Assembly: GCA_934293375.1 (NCBI GenBank)
Contig: CAKQYS010000008.1
Coordinates: 62,001-126,000, forward strand
Reading direction: 5' to 3'
Length of the DNA: 64,000 bases
From: an uncultured Lachnospiraceae bacterium
GTDB lineage: Bacteria; Bacillota; Clostridia; Lachnospirales; Lachnospiraceae
Below, one piece after another: positions 50,160 to 58,902 of the stretch; positions within the stretch are counted from its first letter, which is position 1, and every line of letters starts with the position of its first letter. The notes under the pieces are model-generated. The model was not told the origin of the DNA. It made no database searches and worked only from the letters and a program-made list of their open reading frames with translations. The translations under genes and the position numbers were made by a program.

Positions 50160-51740
50160 ATGAAGAGAAATCGAGTGATATCTGTATTGCTTACCGTCAT
50201 GATGATTGCATTGTGTCTGTGTACCGGTATGGATGCAAAGCAGGTGAGTGCTGCAGATGATGTGGCCGAGGTTAATGGAACTAAATATACCTCATTGGTG
50301 GATGCATTTGCTGATGCAAATGGAGCAGAGATTACGATATTGAAAAATATCAATGAGCCGTCATGGTATCTTTTTAGTATGAGGTATACAGGTGCACGGT
50401 TGAATCTAAATGGATTTGAGGTACATGTGGATTCTATAGATGTATATGGTGGAAGTGTCAGTATATCGAATGGTTCGTTAATACTGGATGGTATGATAAA
50501 AACCGGAAATACAAATGTTGAATCAGAGGATCTGAATCTTACAAATGTGAAGGTACAGGCGCAGACAATACAATGGATAGCTGCAGGTGAACTGAAGCTG
50601 ACAAACAGTACAGTGAATTGTGTGGGAGATGGCATAGGTGCATTTTATGTCCGTCAGGTGAAGATGGATCATGACTCCTATGTCAGCATTAAAAATGTTT
50701 CTTCAATAAACAGTTATGGAGTTGTATCTTATACGGATAGAACATCAACAAAGACATATTTGGGAAATGAAGAATTCAAAAAATTGCTTCCGAAGGGATA
50801 TACAACATATGGTGAACCAAGTTCATATACACCGCCTACAGAGTCGGGTGGCGTATACAGTGGATCATATAATCATATTGGTATTGTGAAAGAAGGTTCA
50901 ACTACCTATGTTAAGGATCTGATTTTATGTTATAATGACCTGAATAATGCTAAGATTGCATCTTTTGTTGATATCACCAATCCGGCAGATTCGGTTTATG
51001 ATGGCACAGAGAAGCGGCCTGCCGTTACCGTGACGATGAAGGGACAGGTGTTAGAGGAGAATGTAGATTATAAGCTGACATATACGGATAATACCAATGC
51101 GGGGACTGCTACGGTTTTGATCGAGGGATTGGCTGCAGCGAATGTTTCCGGTATCGTGACCAAGCATTTTACGATTGCCAAGGCAGACAGACCGGCACCA
51201 ACCGGACTGACACCAACGGATGAGACGGTAGCAGACAAGAATGATGGTGTGATCAGCAATGTGACGACAGAGATGCAGTATAGTACTGATCAGACGAACT
51301 GGAAGAATGTCACAGGAGCGACATTGACAGGTCTGGCAGATGGTGATTACTATGTCAGATATGCAGAAACGGCGAACTACAATGTTTCGCCTGCCACGAA
51401 GGTTACAGTGAAGCCGGGTGCAGTAGCGACAACAGCGGCGACGACAGAAGCACCGACTACGGCGGCAACCACGGTAGAAGCTACAACGACAACTGAGAAA
51501 GCTACGACAGAGGCTGACGAAGAAGATGCAACGGACGAAATGTCAGATGACGAGTCAGACGATGAATCCGATAGCGAGGAGTATGATACAACAGCATCCG
51601 CTGACGATGATTCTAAGGGCAGCAGTGTGAAGACCGGAGATGTGTCACCGGTTGGACTGGGCTTTGGATTGCTGGCATTTGCTTCCTGTGCGATTGCGGT
51701 ATTGTATGTTGGCAAGCGCAAGGATGAGAACCTGAAGTAA
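50160..51740 (+). CDS. Sortase-anchored-type surface protein
   Basis: 526 aa. Signal peptide of about 32 aa (MKRNRVISVLLTVMMIALC), a beta-helix-like N-domain (about 40-230, LNLNGFEVHVDSI), an Ig-like domain with YDGTEKRPAVTVTMKG (about 275-345) and another beta segment. A Thr/Ala/Glu then Asp/Glu/Ser-rich spacer follows (about 420-490), then SSVKTGD, a hydrophobic helix and the tail GKRKDENLK. This is an LPxTG-like sorting signal with Val in place of Pro. The stalk and motif suggest covalent wall display. Binding partner unknown. Confidence 0.8.
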   Translation: MKRNRVISVLLTVMMIALCLCTGMDAKQVSAADDVAEVNGTKYTSLVDAFADANGAEITILKNINEPSWYLFSMRYTGARLNLNGFEVHVDSIDVYGGSVSISNGSLILDGMIKTGNTNVESEDLNLTNVKVQAQTIQWIAAGELKLTNSTVNCVGDGIGAFYVRQVKMDHDSYVSIKNVSSINSYGVVSYTDRTSTKTYLGNEEFKKLLPKGYTTYGEPSSYTPPTESGGVYSGSYNHIGIVKEGSTTYVKDLILCYNDLNNAKIASFVDITNPADSVYDGTEKRPAVTVTMKGQVLEENVDYKLTYTDNTNAGTATVLIEGLAAANVSGIVTKHFTIAKADRPAPTGLTPTDETVADKNDGVISNVTTEMQYSTDQTNWKNVTGATLTGLADGDYYVRYAETANYNVSPATKVTVKPGAVATTAATTEAPTTAATTVEATTTTEKATTEADEEDATDEMSDDESDDESDSEEYDTTASADDDSKGSSVKTGDVSPVGLGFGLLAFASCAIAVLYVGKRKDENLK

Positions 51741-51764
51741 ATAGAGTAAGTATGATCGCGTATC

Positions 51765-51802
51765 AAGAAGCTGCATGCCGGATGGTGTTGCGGCTTCTTT
51801 TT
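51765..51802 (+). terminator. Terminator after the surface-protein gene
   Basis: AAGAAGC and a GGCTTCTT arm with an internal GC pairing close a loop of about 20 bases, followed by Ts. Confidence 0.65.
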
Positions 51803-51845
51803 GTTAAGGCAGTGAGGAAAAAGAATATGCCGTCGGCAGGATCTG

Positions 51846-51854
51846 TGATATAAT
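51846..51854 (+). promoter_or_regulatory. Extended -10 promoter of the rluA-like gene
   Basis: TGATATAAT at 51846-51854, about 90 bases before the gene. Confidence 0.5.
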
Positions 51855-51941
51855 GAGCGGGAGAAAACCGGAGAGAGCAGCATGTTGCAGAAACAGCCGG
51901 CAAACTGACGGGGCATATGACAGAATACGAGGAGTTTATGT

Positions 51942-52643
51942 ATGAAGATTGAAATATTACATGAGGATGAAGATATGATTGTGTGTGTGAAGCCGGCAGG
52001 TGTGCCGACACAGCCGGATCGCACGAACGATGAGGATATGGAAAGTTACCTGAAAAATTATCTGTATGAGAAATATGAGATGGATGAAGAACCATATCTG
52101 GCAGTGCTGCACCGGCTGGACAGACCGGTTGGCGGTGTGATGGTTTTTGCTAAGAATCCAAAGGCTGCTGCCAGAATGTCAGATCAGATTACAGCAGGGG
52201 AGGTTGTGAAGTATTATCAGGCAGTGTTGACCGGAGAGCTTCCGGAGGATGCGGGGACATTGGTGGATTATCTGGTACGTGACGGCAGAACTAATACATC
52301 AAAGGTTGTATCCAAAGGAACAAAAGGAGCGAAACGGGCGGAACTGGATTATGAAGTGTTAGATGTATTTGAGACGGACGAGGGTATTTTGTCATATGTG
52401 TTGATCCGGTTGATTACCGGCAGACATCATCAGATCCGGGTACAGACATCGAGCAGAGGGGCAGGCATTTATGGGGATACGAAGTACAATCCGTTATTTA
52501 TGAAGACCAAACGCAGATATGTACAGATTGCATTATTCTCGACCAGACTGGAATTTGCACATCCTACAACGGGAGAGTGGATGGTCTTCAAATGCGAACC
52601 GGAGGGGGATGCCTTCGATGTGATTGAGATGGAGGACTTTTAG
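51942..52643 (+). CDS. RluA-family RNA pseudouridine synthase
   Basis: 233 aa. Converts specific uridines to pseudouridine in rRNA or tRNA. VVKPAGVPTQP-type opening (VCVKPAGVPTQP), catalytic Asp in HRLDRPVGGVMVFAK, and LITGRHHQIRVQ. There is no S4 domain. Short for RluD, closer in size to RluA/RluC core forms; the target site cannot be told. Confidence 0.92.
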   Translation: MKIEILHEDEDMIVCVKPAGVPTQPDRTNDEDMESYLKNYLYEKYEMDEEPYLAVLHRLDRPVGGVMVFAKNPKAAARMSDQITAGEVVKYYQAVLTGELPEDAGTLVDYLVRDGRTNTSKVVSKGTKGAKRAELDYEVLDVFETDEGILSYVLIRLITGRHHQIRVQTSSRGAGIYGDTKYNPLFMKTKRRYVQIALFSTRLEFAHPTTGEWMVFKCEPEGDAFDVIEMEDF

Positions 52644-52656
52644 AGGATATTTATGG

Positions 52657-52685
52657 TTGCACAATCACAGGTTCGCGGATATAAT
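52657..52685 (+). promoter_or_regulatory. Promoter of leuS
   Basis: TTGCAC (52657-52662), 17-base spacer, TATAAT (52680-52685). The leader to leuS is only about 45 bases, too short for a T-box. Confidence 0.75.
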
Positions 52686-52738
52686 AGGAAGAATGAGAAT
52701 AAGTATATTATGATATTACAGTATAGGAGGTTCCGGAA

Positions 52739-55141
52739 GTGAAGCACAATTTTAAGAAGATTGAGCCGAAGTGGCAGGCAGAGTGGGAAAAGGCAAAGGC
52801 ATTCCGTGCAGTGGATGGCAGTGAGAAGCCGAAGTTCTATGGTTTAGTAGAGTTCCCGTATCCAAGTGGCGCGGGTATGCATGTAGGTCACATCAAGGCG
52901 TATTCAAGTATTGAGGTCGTAGCCAGAAAGCGTAGAATGCAGGGATATAATGTATTGTTCCCGATTGGATTTGATGCATATGGACTGCCGACAGAGAATT
53001 ATGCGATCAAGACCAAGACACACCCAAGAGAGATTACAGATCAGAATATTGCGCGTTTTTCAGATCAGTTGAAGCGTGTTGGATTCTCATTTGACTGGGA
53101 TCGTGTGATTGACACAACGCAGGAGGATTATTACAAGTGGACACAGTGGATCTTCTTAAAGATGTTTGAGAAGGGACTGGCATACAGAGATAAGACATTG
53201 GTGAATTACTGCCCGTCATGTAAGGTGGTATTGTCAAACGAGGATTCACAGGGCGGCAAATGTGATATCTGTCACAGCGATGTAGTACAGAAGTCAAAGG
53301 ATGTATGGTATCTGCGGATTACAGAATATGCAGACAAGCTGTTAAAGGGCTTAGACACGGTAGAATATCCGGAGAGCATCAAGCAGCAGCAGGTGAACTG
53401 GATCGGAAAGTCAACCGGTGCATTTGTGAAGTTCAGTCTGGCAGACCTTGATGAGAAGCTGGAGATCTATACGACCCGACCGGATACCTTGTTTGGTGTG
53501 ACTTTTATGGTAATTGCACCGGAGCATCCGCTGATTGAGAAGTATGCAGACAGATTGAAGAATCTGGATGCGATCAATGCATATAAGGCAGAGTGTGCAA
53601 AGAAAACAGAGTTTGAGCGTACACAGCTTGTAAAGGATAAGACAGGTGTGAAGCTTGAAGGAATTGAGGCAGTGAATCCGATTACCGGCAAGCAGATCCC
53701 GATCTTTATTGCAGATTATGTAATGATGGGTTACGGTACCGGTGCGATCATGGCGGTGCCTGCGCATGACCAGAGAGATTATGATTTTGCTAAGGCATTT
53801 GGTGTGGATATCATTGAGGTAATCAAGGGTGGCGACATTGAGAAGGAAGCCTACACCGGAGATGGTGAGATGGTCAATTCCGGATTCCTGAACGGATATA
53901 CGAATAAGAAGGAGTCTATCGCCCGTATGATCGAGGAGCTTGAGAAAATGGGCATCGGTAAAGGCGGTGTGCAGTTCAAGATGAAGGACTGGGCATTCAA
54001 CCGTCAGAGATACTGGGGTGAGCCGATCCCGATTGTACACTGCGAGACCTGTGGTAATGTTGCAGTGCCATTTGAGGAGCTTCCGCTGAAGCTGCCGAAA
54101 CTGGAGAATTTCGAGCCGGGTACAGATGGAGAGTCTCCGCTGGCGAAGATTGATTCATTCGTGAACTGCAAGTGTCCGAAGTGTGGCCGTGATGCCAAGA
54201 GAGAGACGGATACGATGCCACAGTGGGCAGGATCCTCATGGTATTTCTTAAGATACATTGATCCGCATAATGACAATGAGCTGGCAGCGATGGACAAGCT
54301 GAAGTACTGGATGCCGGTTGACTGGTATAATGGTGGTATGGAGCATGTAACGAGACATATGATCTACTCTCGTTTTTGGCATCAGTTCCTGTATGATCTG
54401 GGTGTTGTTCCGACGCAGGAGCCATATGCAAAGCGTTCCGCACAGGGATTGATTCTGGGACCGGACGGCGAGAAAATGAGTAAGTCAAAGGGAAATGTCA
54501 TTGATCCGCTGGATATTGTAGATGAATATGGCGCAGATACCCTTAGAACTTATGTATTATTTATGGGTGATTATGGTGCTGCAGCACCTTGGAATGACAG
54601 CTCCGTAAAGGGTTGTAAGCGATTCTTAGAGCGTGTAGCTGCAATGACGGATATGGTATCTGAGGAAGGTACGGATGCATTGGAGAGCAGCTTCCATAAG
54701 ACGATCAAGAAGGTATCGGATGATATTGAGAATATGAAGTTTAACACAGCGATCGCTGCACTTATGACATTGATCAATGCCGTATATAAGAACGGCAAGC
54801 TGTCCTCAGAGCAGTTAGAGATCTTTGTGAAGCTGTTATCTCCGTTTGCACCACATCTTTGCGAGGAAATGTGGCATGAAATGGGACATGACAGCCTGCT
54901 GACATTAGAGCAGTGGCCGGAGTATAATGAGGCAAAGACGATTGATGAGAGCGTGGAGATTGCCGTACAGGTAGGCGGTAAGGTGCGTGCTACGATCACG
55001 ATTCCGATGGGATGTGATCAGGAGACCGCATTGTCGATGGCAAAGAGCGATGAGAGAATCGCAGCTTTACTTGATGGTAAGACGATTGTGAAGGAAATCT
55101 ATGTGCCGAACAAGATTGTGAATCTGGTTGTGAAGGGCTAA
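52739..55141 (+). CDS. leuS: Leucyl-tRNA synthetase
   Basis: 800 aa with a GTG start 8 bases after AGGAGG. Class I signatures: HIGH as HVGH in GAGMHVGHIKAY, KMSKS in GEKMSKSKGN; editing domain with TTRPDTLFGVTFMVIAPEHP and GTGAIMAVPAHDQRD; C-terminal anticodon and tail domains ending IYVPNKIVNLVV. Usual bacterial length. It has no T-box leader, unlike many Firmicutes synthetase genes. Confidence 0.97.
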   Translation: MKHNFKKIEPKWQAEWEKAKAFRAVDGSEKPKFYGLVEFPYPSGAGMHVGHIKAYSSIEVVARKRRMQGYNVLFPIGFDAYGLPTENYAIKTKTHPREITDQNIARFSDQLKRVGFSFDWDRVIDTTQEDYYKWTQWIFLKMFEKGLAYRDKTLVNYCPSCKVVLSNEDSQGGKCDICHSDVVQKSKDVWYLRITEYADKLLKGLDTVEYPESIKQQQVNWIGKSTGAFVKFSLADLDEKLEIYTTRPDTLFGVTFMVIAPEHPLIEKYADRLKNLDAINAYKAECAKKTEFERTQLVKDKTGVKLEGIEAVNPITGKQIPIFIADYVMMGYGTGAIMAVPAHDQRDYDFAKAFGVDIIEVIKGGDIEKEAYTGDGEMVNSGFLNGYTNKKESIARMIEELEKMGIGKGGVQFKMKDWAFNRQRYWGEPIPIVHCETCGNVAVPFEELPLKLPKLENFEPGTDGESPLAKIDSFVNCKCPKCGRDAKRETDTMPQWAGSSWYFLRYIDPHNDNELAAMDKLKYWMPVDWYNGGMEHVTRHMIYSRFWHQFLYDLGVVPTQEPYAKRSAQGLILGPDGEKMSKSKGNVIDPLDIVDEYGADTLRTYVLFMGDYGAAAPWNDSSVKGCKRFLERVAAMTDMVSEEGTDALESSFHKTIKKVSDDIENMKFNTAIAALMTLINAVYKNGKLSSEQLEIFVKLLSPFAPHLCEEMWHEMGHDSLLTLEQWPEYNEAKTIDESVEIAVQVGGKVRATITIPMGCDQETALSMAKSDERIAALLDGKTIVKEIYVPNKIVNLVVKG

Positions 55142-55155
55142 ATCGTGTGAAATAG

Positions 55156-55187
55156 AACCCCCCGACAGCGATGCTGCCGGGGGGTTA
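55156..55187. terminator. Bidirectional terminator between leuS and the DUF1002 gene
   Basis: AACCCCCCGACAGC pairs with GCTGCCGGGGGGTT (one mismatch) around a short loop. Very GC-rich stem serving two convergent genes. Confidence 0.88.
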
Positions 55188-55193
55188 TGTGTT

Positions 55194-56216
55194 TTATGAA
55201 AACATTTCTTTGATCTTCGTCAAAATGGTGGAGAAGAAATTAACGATCTTATCGAAAATTCCTTTCGCCTGCTCCGTATCAATATTGATGTCTAATCCCT
55301 TCAGCTTGTCATACAGACCTTTTGCCTGCTTCTTTAAGGTGTCCACATCAATGTCGAGCTTGCTGATCTTTTTCATCGCAGCGACAATGTCTTTGATCTG
55401 GTCATCTGACAGATCGAGGTTCATTTCCTTGGCGGTATCCTCTACGATCTTCTGGATGTCAGCATCGCTTGTTGCGTTGTTAGCCACCACTTCGTTCTTG
55501 ACATATCCCATGAACTGGGTTGCCAGACCGGCATCGCCAAGCGCTTCGGATAGTTCTCCGGTGGTAACGAGTTCGTTGGTAGCGGCATCAATTACATTTT
55601 CTTCTACGACGGTGCCGGTCATCTCTTCGTATGCCTTGATCGTGCCGACAAGAGCGGCAGTACCGGATATTTCAAACGGACCGGCAACCACGACATCGGC
55701 ATCCTTTAATCCGGCTGTCGCAAGGGCGTTAATGTACATATCCTCTGTACAGTAATTGATATTGTGTGTGGTTACGGATAAACCGCTTCCCTCTGCGGTC
55801 TTGTCAAGACGAATAGAGGAGAGTGCACGCTTGCCGATGACATCTGCTGACAGGTAGTCGTCCAGATAATGATGCTCATCCTCGTTGGTGATCTCCAGTA
55901 CGACACAATCCTTTAATTCGTCCTCTGTCAGACCCAGAAGCTTCAGAACGGTAGCACGCTGTTTTTTGTCCAGATTGGCACCGAGTGTTACGATCGTGCC
56001 ATCAAAATCAATAGATTCATCGGTGGAATCATCCATCGACGCAGTGGCTTCCTCGGTTGTATCACCAGTGTTGTCAACGCTCAGGGTGGATCCGTTTACA
56101 TCTGTGTTCAGTTCATAATATGCCGTAGCATTTACACTTTGACATAAACCTGCAAGTACCAGACTCGTGCAGAGCGTACCTGCCAAAATTCGTTTGGTAA
56201 CATTCAAAAATTTCAT
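55194..56216 (-). CDS. Secreted DUF1002-family protein
   Basis: 340 aa. Signal peptide MKFLNVTKRILAGTLCTSLVLAG ends near VNATA, followed by an Asp/Thr-rich linker and the DUF1002 domain: IVTLGANLDKKQRATVLKLLGL, VVLEITNEDEHHYL, KRALSSIRL, YINALATAGLKDADVVVAGPFEISGTAALVG. It resembles YpuA of Bacillus, whose function is unclear. The C-terminal 100 aa are helical. Monocistronic, convergent with leuS. Confidence 0.85.
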   Translation of the reverse strand: MKFLNVTKRILAGTLCTSLVLAGLCQSVNATAYYELNTDVNGSTLSVDNTGDTTEEATASMDDSTDESIDFDGTIVTLGANLDKKQRATVLKLLGLTEDELKDCVVLEITNEDEHHYLDDYLSADVIGKRALSSIRLDKTAEGSGLSVTTHNINYCTEDMYINALATAGLKDADVVVAGPFEISGTAALVGTIKAYEEMTGTVVEENVIDAATNELVTTGELSEALGDAGLATQFMGYVKNEVVANNATSDADIQKIVEDTAKEMNLDLSDDQIKDIVAAMKKISKLDIDVDTLKKQAKGLYDKLKGLDINIDTEQAKGIFDKIVNFFSTILTKIKEMFS

Positions 56217-56389
56217 TATTCATTGATTCCTTTCCATATAACATCTTACCTTTGGGTAGATGTCTGTTTTTTGCCTTGCGCTGCCTCATTATAACATAGT
56301 TTTTAAGAAATGTATCATATGGAAATCTGACTTTTTTGCTAATATTTTATGAAGAATGTACATTTTCATATGCAGCTTTATTTGACGGA

Positions 56390-56419
56390 TGCATAATTTG
56401 TGCCGGCAGGGACAAAATA
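56390..56419 (+). promoter_or_regulatory. SigmaG/F-like promoter candidate
   Basis: TGCATA (56390-56395), 17-base spacer, CAAAATA (56413-56419) compares with forespore -35 TGMATA and -10 CATnnTA (6 of 7). It precedes the small Asn/Gln-rich ORF. Confidence 0.35.
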
Positions 56420-56459
56420 ATATCGTAGTCTTTCATTATCATGTAAAGGAGATATTATT

Positions 56460-56621
56460 ATGGCTAAGAATAAGAGTACAAATCAGAGCAATCAGAGTCA
56501 GGCAAAGAACAGCTATTCAAATAAGGCATCTCAGAATAATGCAAAGAATAGCAAGAATCAGAACACAAATCAGTATTCTGATCAGGAGACAGACCAGTAT
56601 TCTGACTGCCATAGAGATTAG
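56460..56621 (+). CDS. Asn/Gln/Ser-rich 53-aa protein, gamma-SASP-like
   Basis: TAAAGGAGATATTATT leads to ATG 56460 and 53 codons to TAG. The product begins MAKNKSTNQSNQSQAKNSY and has tandem-like QYSDQETDQYSD near its end. There are almost no hydrophobic residues. Composition, size and small basic start recall gamma-type small acid-soluble spore proteins, but clear repeats are few, so this stays a guess. Strong RBS and a following terminator support a real gene. Confidence 0.65.
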   Translation: MAKNKSTNQSNQSQAKNSYSNKASQNNAKNSKNQNTNQYSDQETDQYSDCHRD

Positions 56622-56638
56622 GACTATATTTCGTTGAG

Positions 56639-56686
56639 AGAGTGGTTATTCTGCAGTAAAATGGTAGGATAACCGCTCTTTTTTAT
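56639..56686 (+). terminator. Terminator after the 53-aa ORF
   Basis: AGAGTGGTTAT (56639-56649) pairs with ATAACCGCTCT (56669-56679; one G-U) around a 19-base loop, followed by TTTTTT. Confidence 0.8.
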
Positions 56687-56759
56687 TTGTGCATTTTGAA
56701 CGAAAAGCTTTGTGCAGGATTTTTGCAATTTTTTAGACCCCAAACAGTCAAAAAAAGCG

Positions 56760-56781
56760 AATTCCATAGTGAACAGGAATT
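56760..56781. promoter_or_regulatory. Inverted repeat AATTCC-N10-GGAATT
   Basis: Perfect 6-bp arms in the 174-base gap upstream of the LytTR gene. Possible operator; no clear promoter is seen beside it. Confidence 0.35.
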
Positions 56782-56860
56782 TGTATTATTTTTGGGGGAA
56801 TACTGCTTAATTTCTCTAAATCTAAAAATAAAAACTGTTTATGAAAGAAGAGGGAAAACA

Positions 56861-57580
56861 ATGAGGATCGCTATATGTGGAAGCTGTGATGCATACTTTA
56901 AGAAGACGAGGGAGTTTATCAAAGAACATTTTAAGGACAAGCCATCGGTCAGAGTTTACATTCAAGAATATCACAGTGGGGAGGAATTGTTGGTAGAGAA
57001 TGAACTGACGGATGTTGCATTTTTGGATATGGATGTGCCAAATCTGGATGAGGCATGTGTAGGAAAATCATTAAAGCATCGTAACCGGGATGCCATAGTA
57101 GTAATTCAGGCAACCGAATCAAATAAATGGAAGACGCGGTGGGCATGTAAAGGCTTTTTGTATATGTTACCACCGTATGATGAAGACATCATTCACAAGG
57201 GGCTGGATGATGCTGTGGCAGCACAGGATTTGTATAGGGACAAAATTATCGTCGACACGGAGGTGGGAAAATATGCATTTGAGTTTGATGAGATCATGTA
57301 TTTTGCAAAAATAGGAGATTCTGTGTATATACATACGCTATGCGAGGATTTTCGAACAGTGAAGGATATGGATTACTGGAGAGAGTATCTGAATAAGATC
57401 CTCTTCTTTGAACCATCCAGAAGATACCTCATCAATCTACGGCTTGTCACCAAATATGAATCAGGGACTGTGTATATGTATGATGATACACCGATTCCGT
57501 TGACCTATCATCAGTATTATAAGCTCAAGAAAGCACTGGGCGAATTCTACAGAGCATTTTCAAGATATCGCAGACATTGA
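56861..57580 (+). CDS. LytTR-family response regulator with incomplete receiver
   Basis: 239 aa from ATG 56861 after AGAAGAGGG; the frame opens earlier but without an RBS. The receiver keeps Asp10 and acceptor Asp56 (VAFLDMDVP), while the conserved Lys position reads LYMLPPYD, so it is lost. The LytTR DNA-binding domain (about 135-235) has KYAFEFDEIMYFAKIGDSVYIHTL, RYLINLRLVTKYESGTVYM and IPLTYHQYYKLKKAL. No histidine kinase is adjacent, and the sigma-factor gene follows 77 bases on. Confidence 0.85.
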   Translation: MRIAICGSCDAYFKKTREFIKEHFKDKPSVRVYIQEYHSGEELLVENELTDVAFLDMDVPNLDEACVGKSLKHRNRDAIVVIQATESNKWKTRWACKGFLYMLPPYDEDIIHKGLDDAVAAQDLYRDKIIVDTEVGKYAFEFDEIMYFAKIGDSVYIHTLCEDFRTVKDMDYWREYLNKILFFEPSRRYLINLRLVTKYESGTVYMYDDTPIPLTYHQYYKLKKALGEFYRAFSRYRRH

Positions 57581-57605
57581 ATTGACAGATTAAATGTAAT
57601 ATAAT
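57577..57605 (+). promoter_or_regulatory. Promoter of the fused sigma-factor gene
   Basis: TTGAAT (57577-57582, overlapping the LytTR stop), 17-base spacer, TATAAT (57600-57605). A TTGACA at 57582 has only a 12-base spacer. Confidence 0.6.
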
Positions 57606-57657
57606 TTGTATATCAGTAAACATTTGGAATTACATGGTGATACAAAGGAGTTGTTGA

Positions 57658-58857
57658 ATGGTTACGATGCAGGAGGAGAGCGACAGAAATATTATATTAA
57701 GATTACAGAGGAGGGATGAGACGGCGCTTGCGTATCTGATGGAGAAATATAGGAGATATCTGCAGGTGGTGGCAATGAAATCGGCTGGACAGTGGCTTAG
57801 CGTACAGGATATTGAAGAGGTGACAGCAGATGTTTTTATGGAAGTGTGGAATCATGCTGACAGGATCAGACTTCAGAATAGTAGGATCAAGACATATATG
57901 GCGGCGATTGCGACCAATTTTGCGGTAAACCGGATTCGTAAGGAGCAATATAAAAAAAGAGAGATCAATGTTGCGTTATCAGAGCTGGAGAGCTATGGTA
58001 ATAAGGTGGAAATTGAGGAAGAAGTCGTCAACAAAGTGACATTTTCTGAGATAGAGCATGCATTTATTTATCTGACACCTGCCGAGCGTAGATGCTTTGA
58101 AGATTATTATATGGGCAGCTATGAATATGAGGAGATCTGCGAGAAATATGATATGACGCAAAATGCATTGCGGATGACCTTGCGTCGTGCGAGGGAGAAG
58201 ATCAAGAGGGTTCTGCGTGTCAATGGTTTTGTGGCTGTAGCTGCAGCAGTGCTCGTGTCGCTTGGCATGGTATATGCGGCGGGATTTCATGCAGTGCATC
58301 GAAATCGGTTGCTGGATCAACCGATGGATGAGGTGGTGTGTGAGGCGAGGTATGATACAGATAAGATTTCAACCCATTCTATGTACGACACGGATGGTTT
58401 AGTTGAAAGGAAATTCTTGTTAGAAGGTGTTCGAATCAAGAGTCTAGCTGGTAGAAGTAATGTAGTATTATATGAAACCTCATTTGATGAAAATAGCCTT
58501 TGCGTTGATGCAATTAAAAGAGCAGAGGGAATGTATGAAATTCCAATGCAACTAATTGTAAACAATGGGATGAGTGTAATAAGTAATCCTTTAGGAAATG
58601 CTTGGACATTAAAACAAGGAAATTATGTGACGATTCAGTGTAATCTTGAGAAAAAGTCTAATAAAGCTCAAGATGTTATTGTTGGTTATATGCGAAATGG
58701 AGTTGTATATGAAGCTAAACAGTTTTCACCTAAAGTTGGAGAACATACGCTAGAGATATTTGAAGATGGAGAATACAGCTTTTTCATAATAAATGCTACA
58801 TCAGATAATATAATATTAGATCAAGCTAAAATATGTTTTAATAGAGGGCTTAAGTAG
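57658..58857 (+). CDS. ECF-like sigma factor fused to a membrane helix and external domain
   Basis: 399 aa. Sigma region 2 (about 15-95: LMEKYRRYLQVVAMKSAG, DIEEVTADVFMEVWNH) and region 4 (about 133-185: LTPAERRCFEDYYMGSYEYEEICEKYDMT, LRMTLRRAREKIKR) are followed at 189-211 by one membrane helix and about 190 external residues. The sigma is therefore tethered and cannot reach polymerase freely unless cleaved or acting at the membrane. Codon and base use shift to AT-rich near 58400, as in the following gene, suggesting a fusion with foreign DNA. RBS AAAGGAG. Confidence 0.82.
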   Translation: MVTMQEESDRNIILRLQRRDETALAYLMEKYRRYLQVVAMKSAGQWLSVQDIEEVTADVFMEVWNHADRIRLQNSRIKTYMAAIATNFAVNRIRKEQYKKREINVALSELESYGNKVEIEEEVVNKVTFSEIEHAFIYLTPAERRCFEDYYMGSYEYEEICEKYDMTQNALRMTLRRAREKIKRVLRVNGFVAVAAAVLVSLGMVYAAGFHAVHRNRLLDQPMDEVVCEARYDTDKISTHSMYDTDGLVERKFLLEGVRIKSLAGRSNVVLYETSFDENSLCVDAIKRAEGMYEIPMQLIVNNGMSVISNPLGNAWTLKQGNYVTIQCNLEKKSNKAQDVIVGYMRNGVVYEAKQFSPKVGEHTLEIFEDGEYSFFIINATSDNIILDQAKICFNRGLK

Positions 58858-58902
58858 ATATTTATTAAATCATATAAGTTATGCATGGGTGAGGAGGACA
58901 AT

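Noticed and set aside
52644..52738. T-box leader sought before leuS
   Set aside because: Only about 45 bases of leader after the promoter, no T-box sequence and no terminator.
56389..56637. 82-codon frame rich in Arg and Ile overlapping the 53-aa ORF
   Set aside because: No ribosome binding site, and the out-of-frame 53-aa ORF has a strong one. The composition is that of a shifted reading of its Asn/Gln codons.
57582..57605. TTGACA with TATAAT before the fused sigma gene
   Set aside because: The spacer is 12 bases; TTGAAT at 57577 with 17 bases is the better -35.
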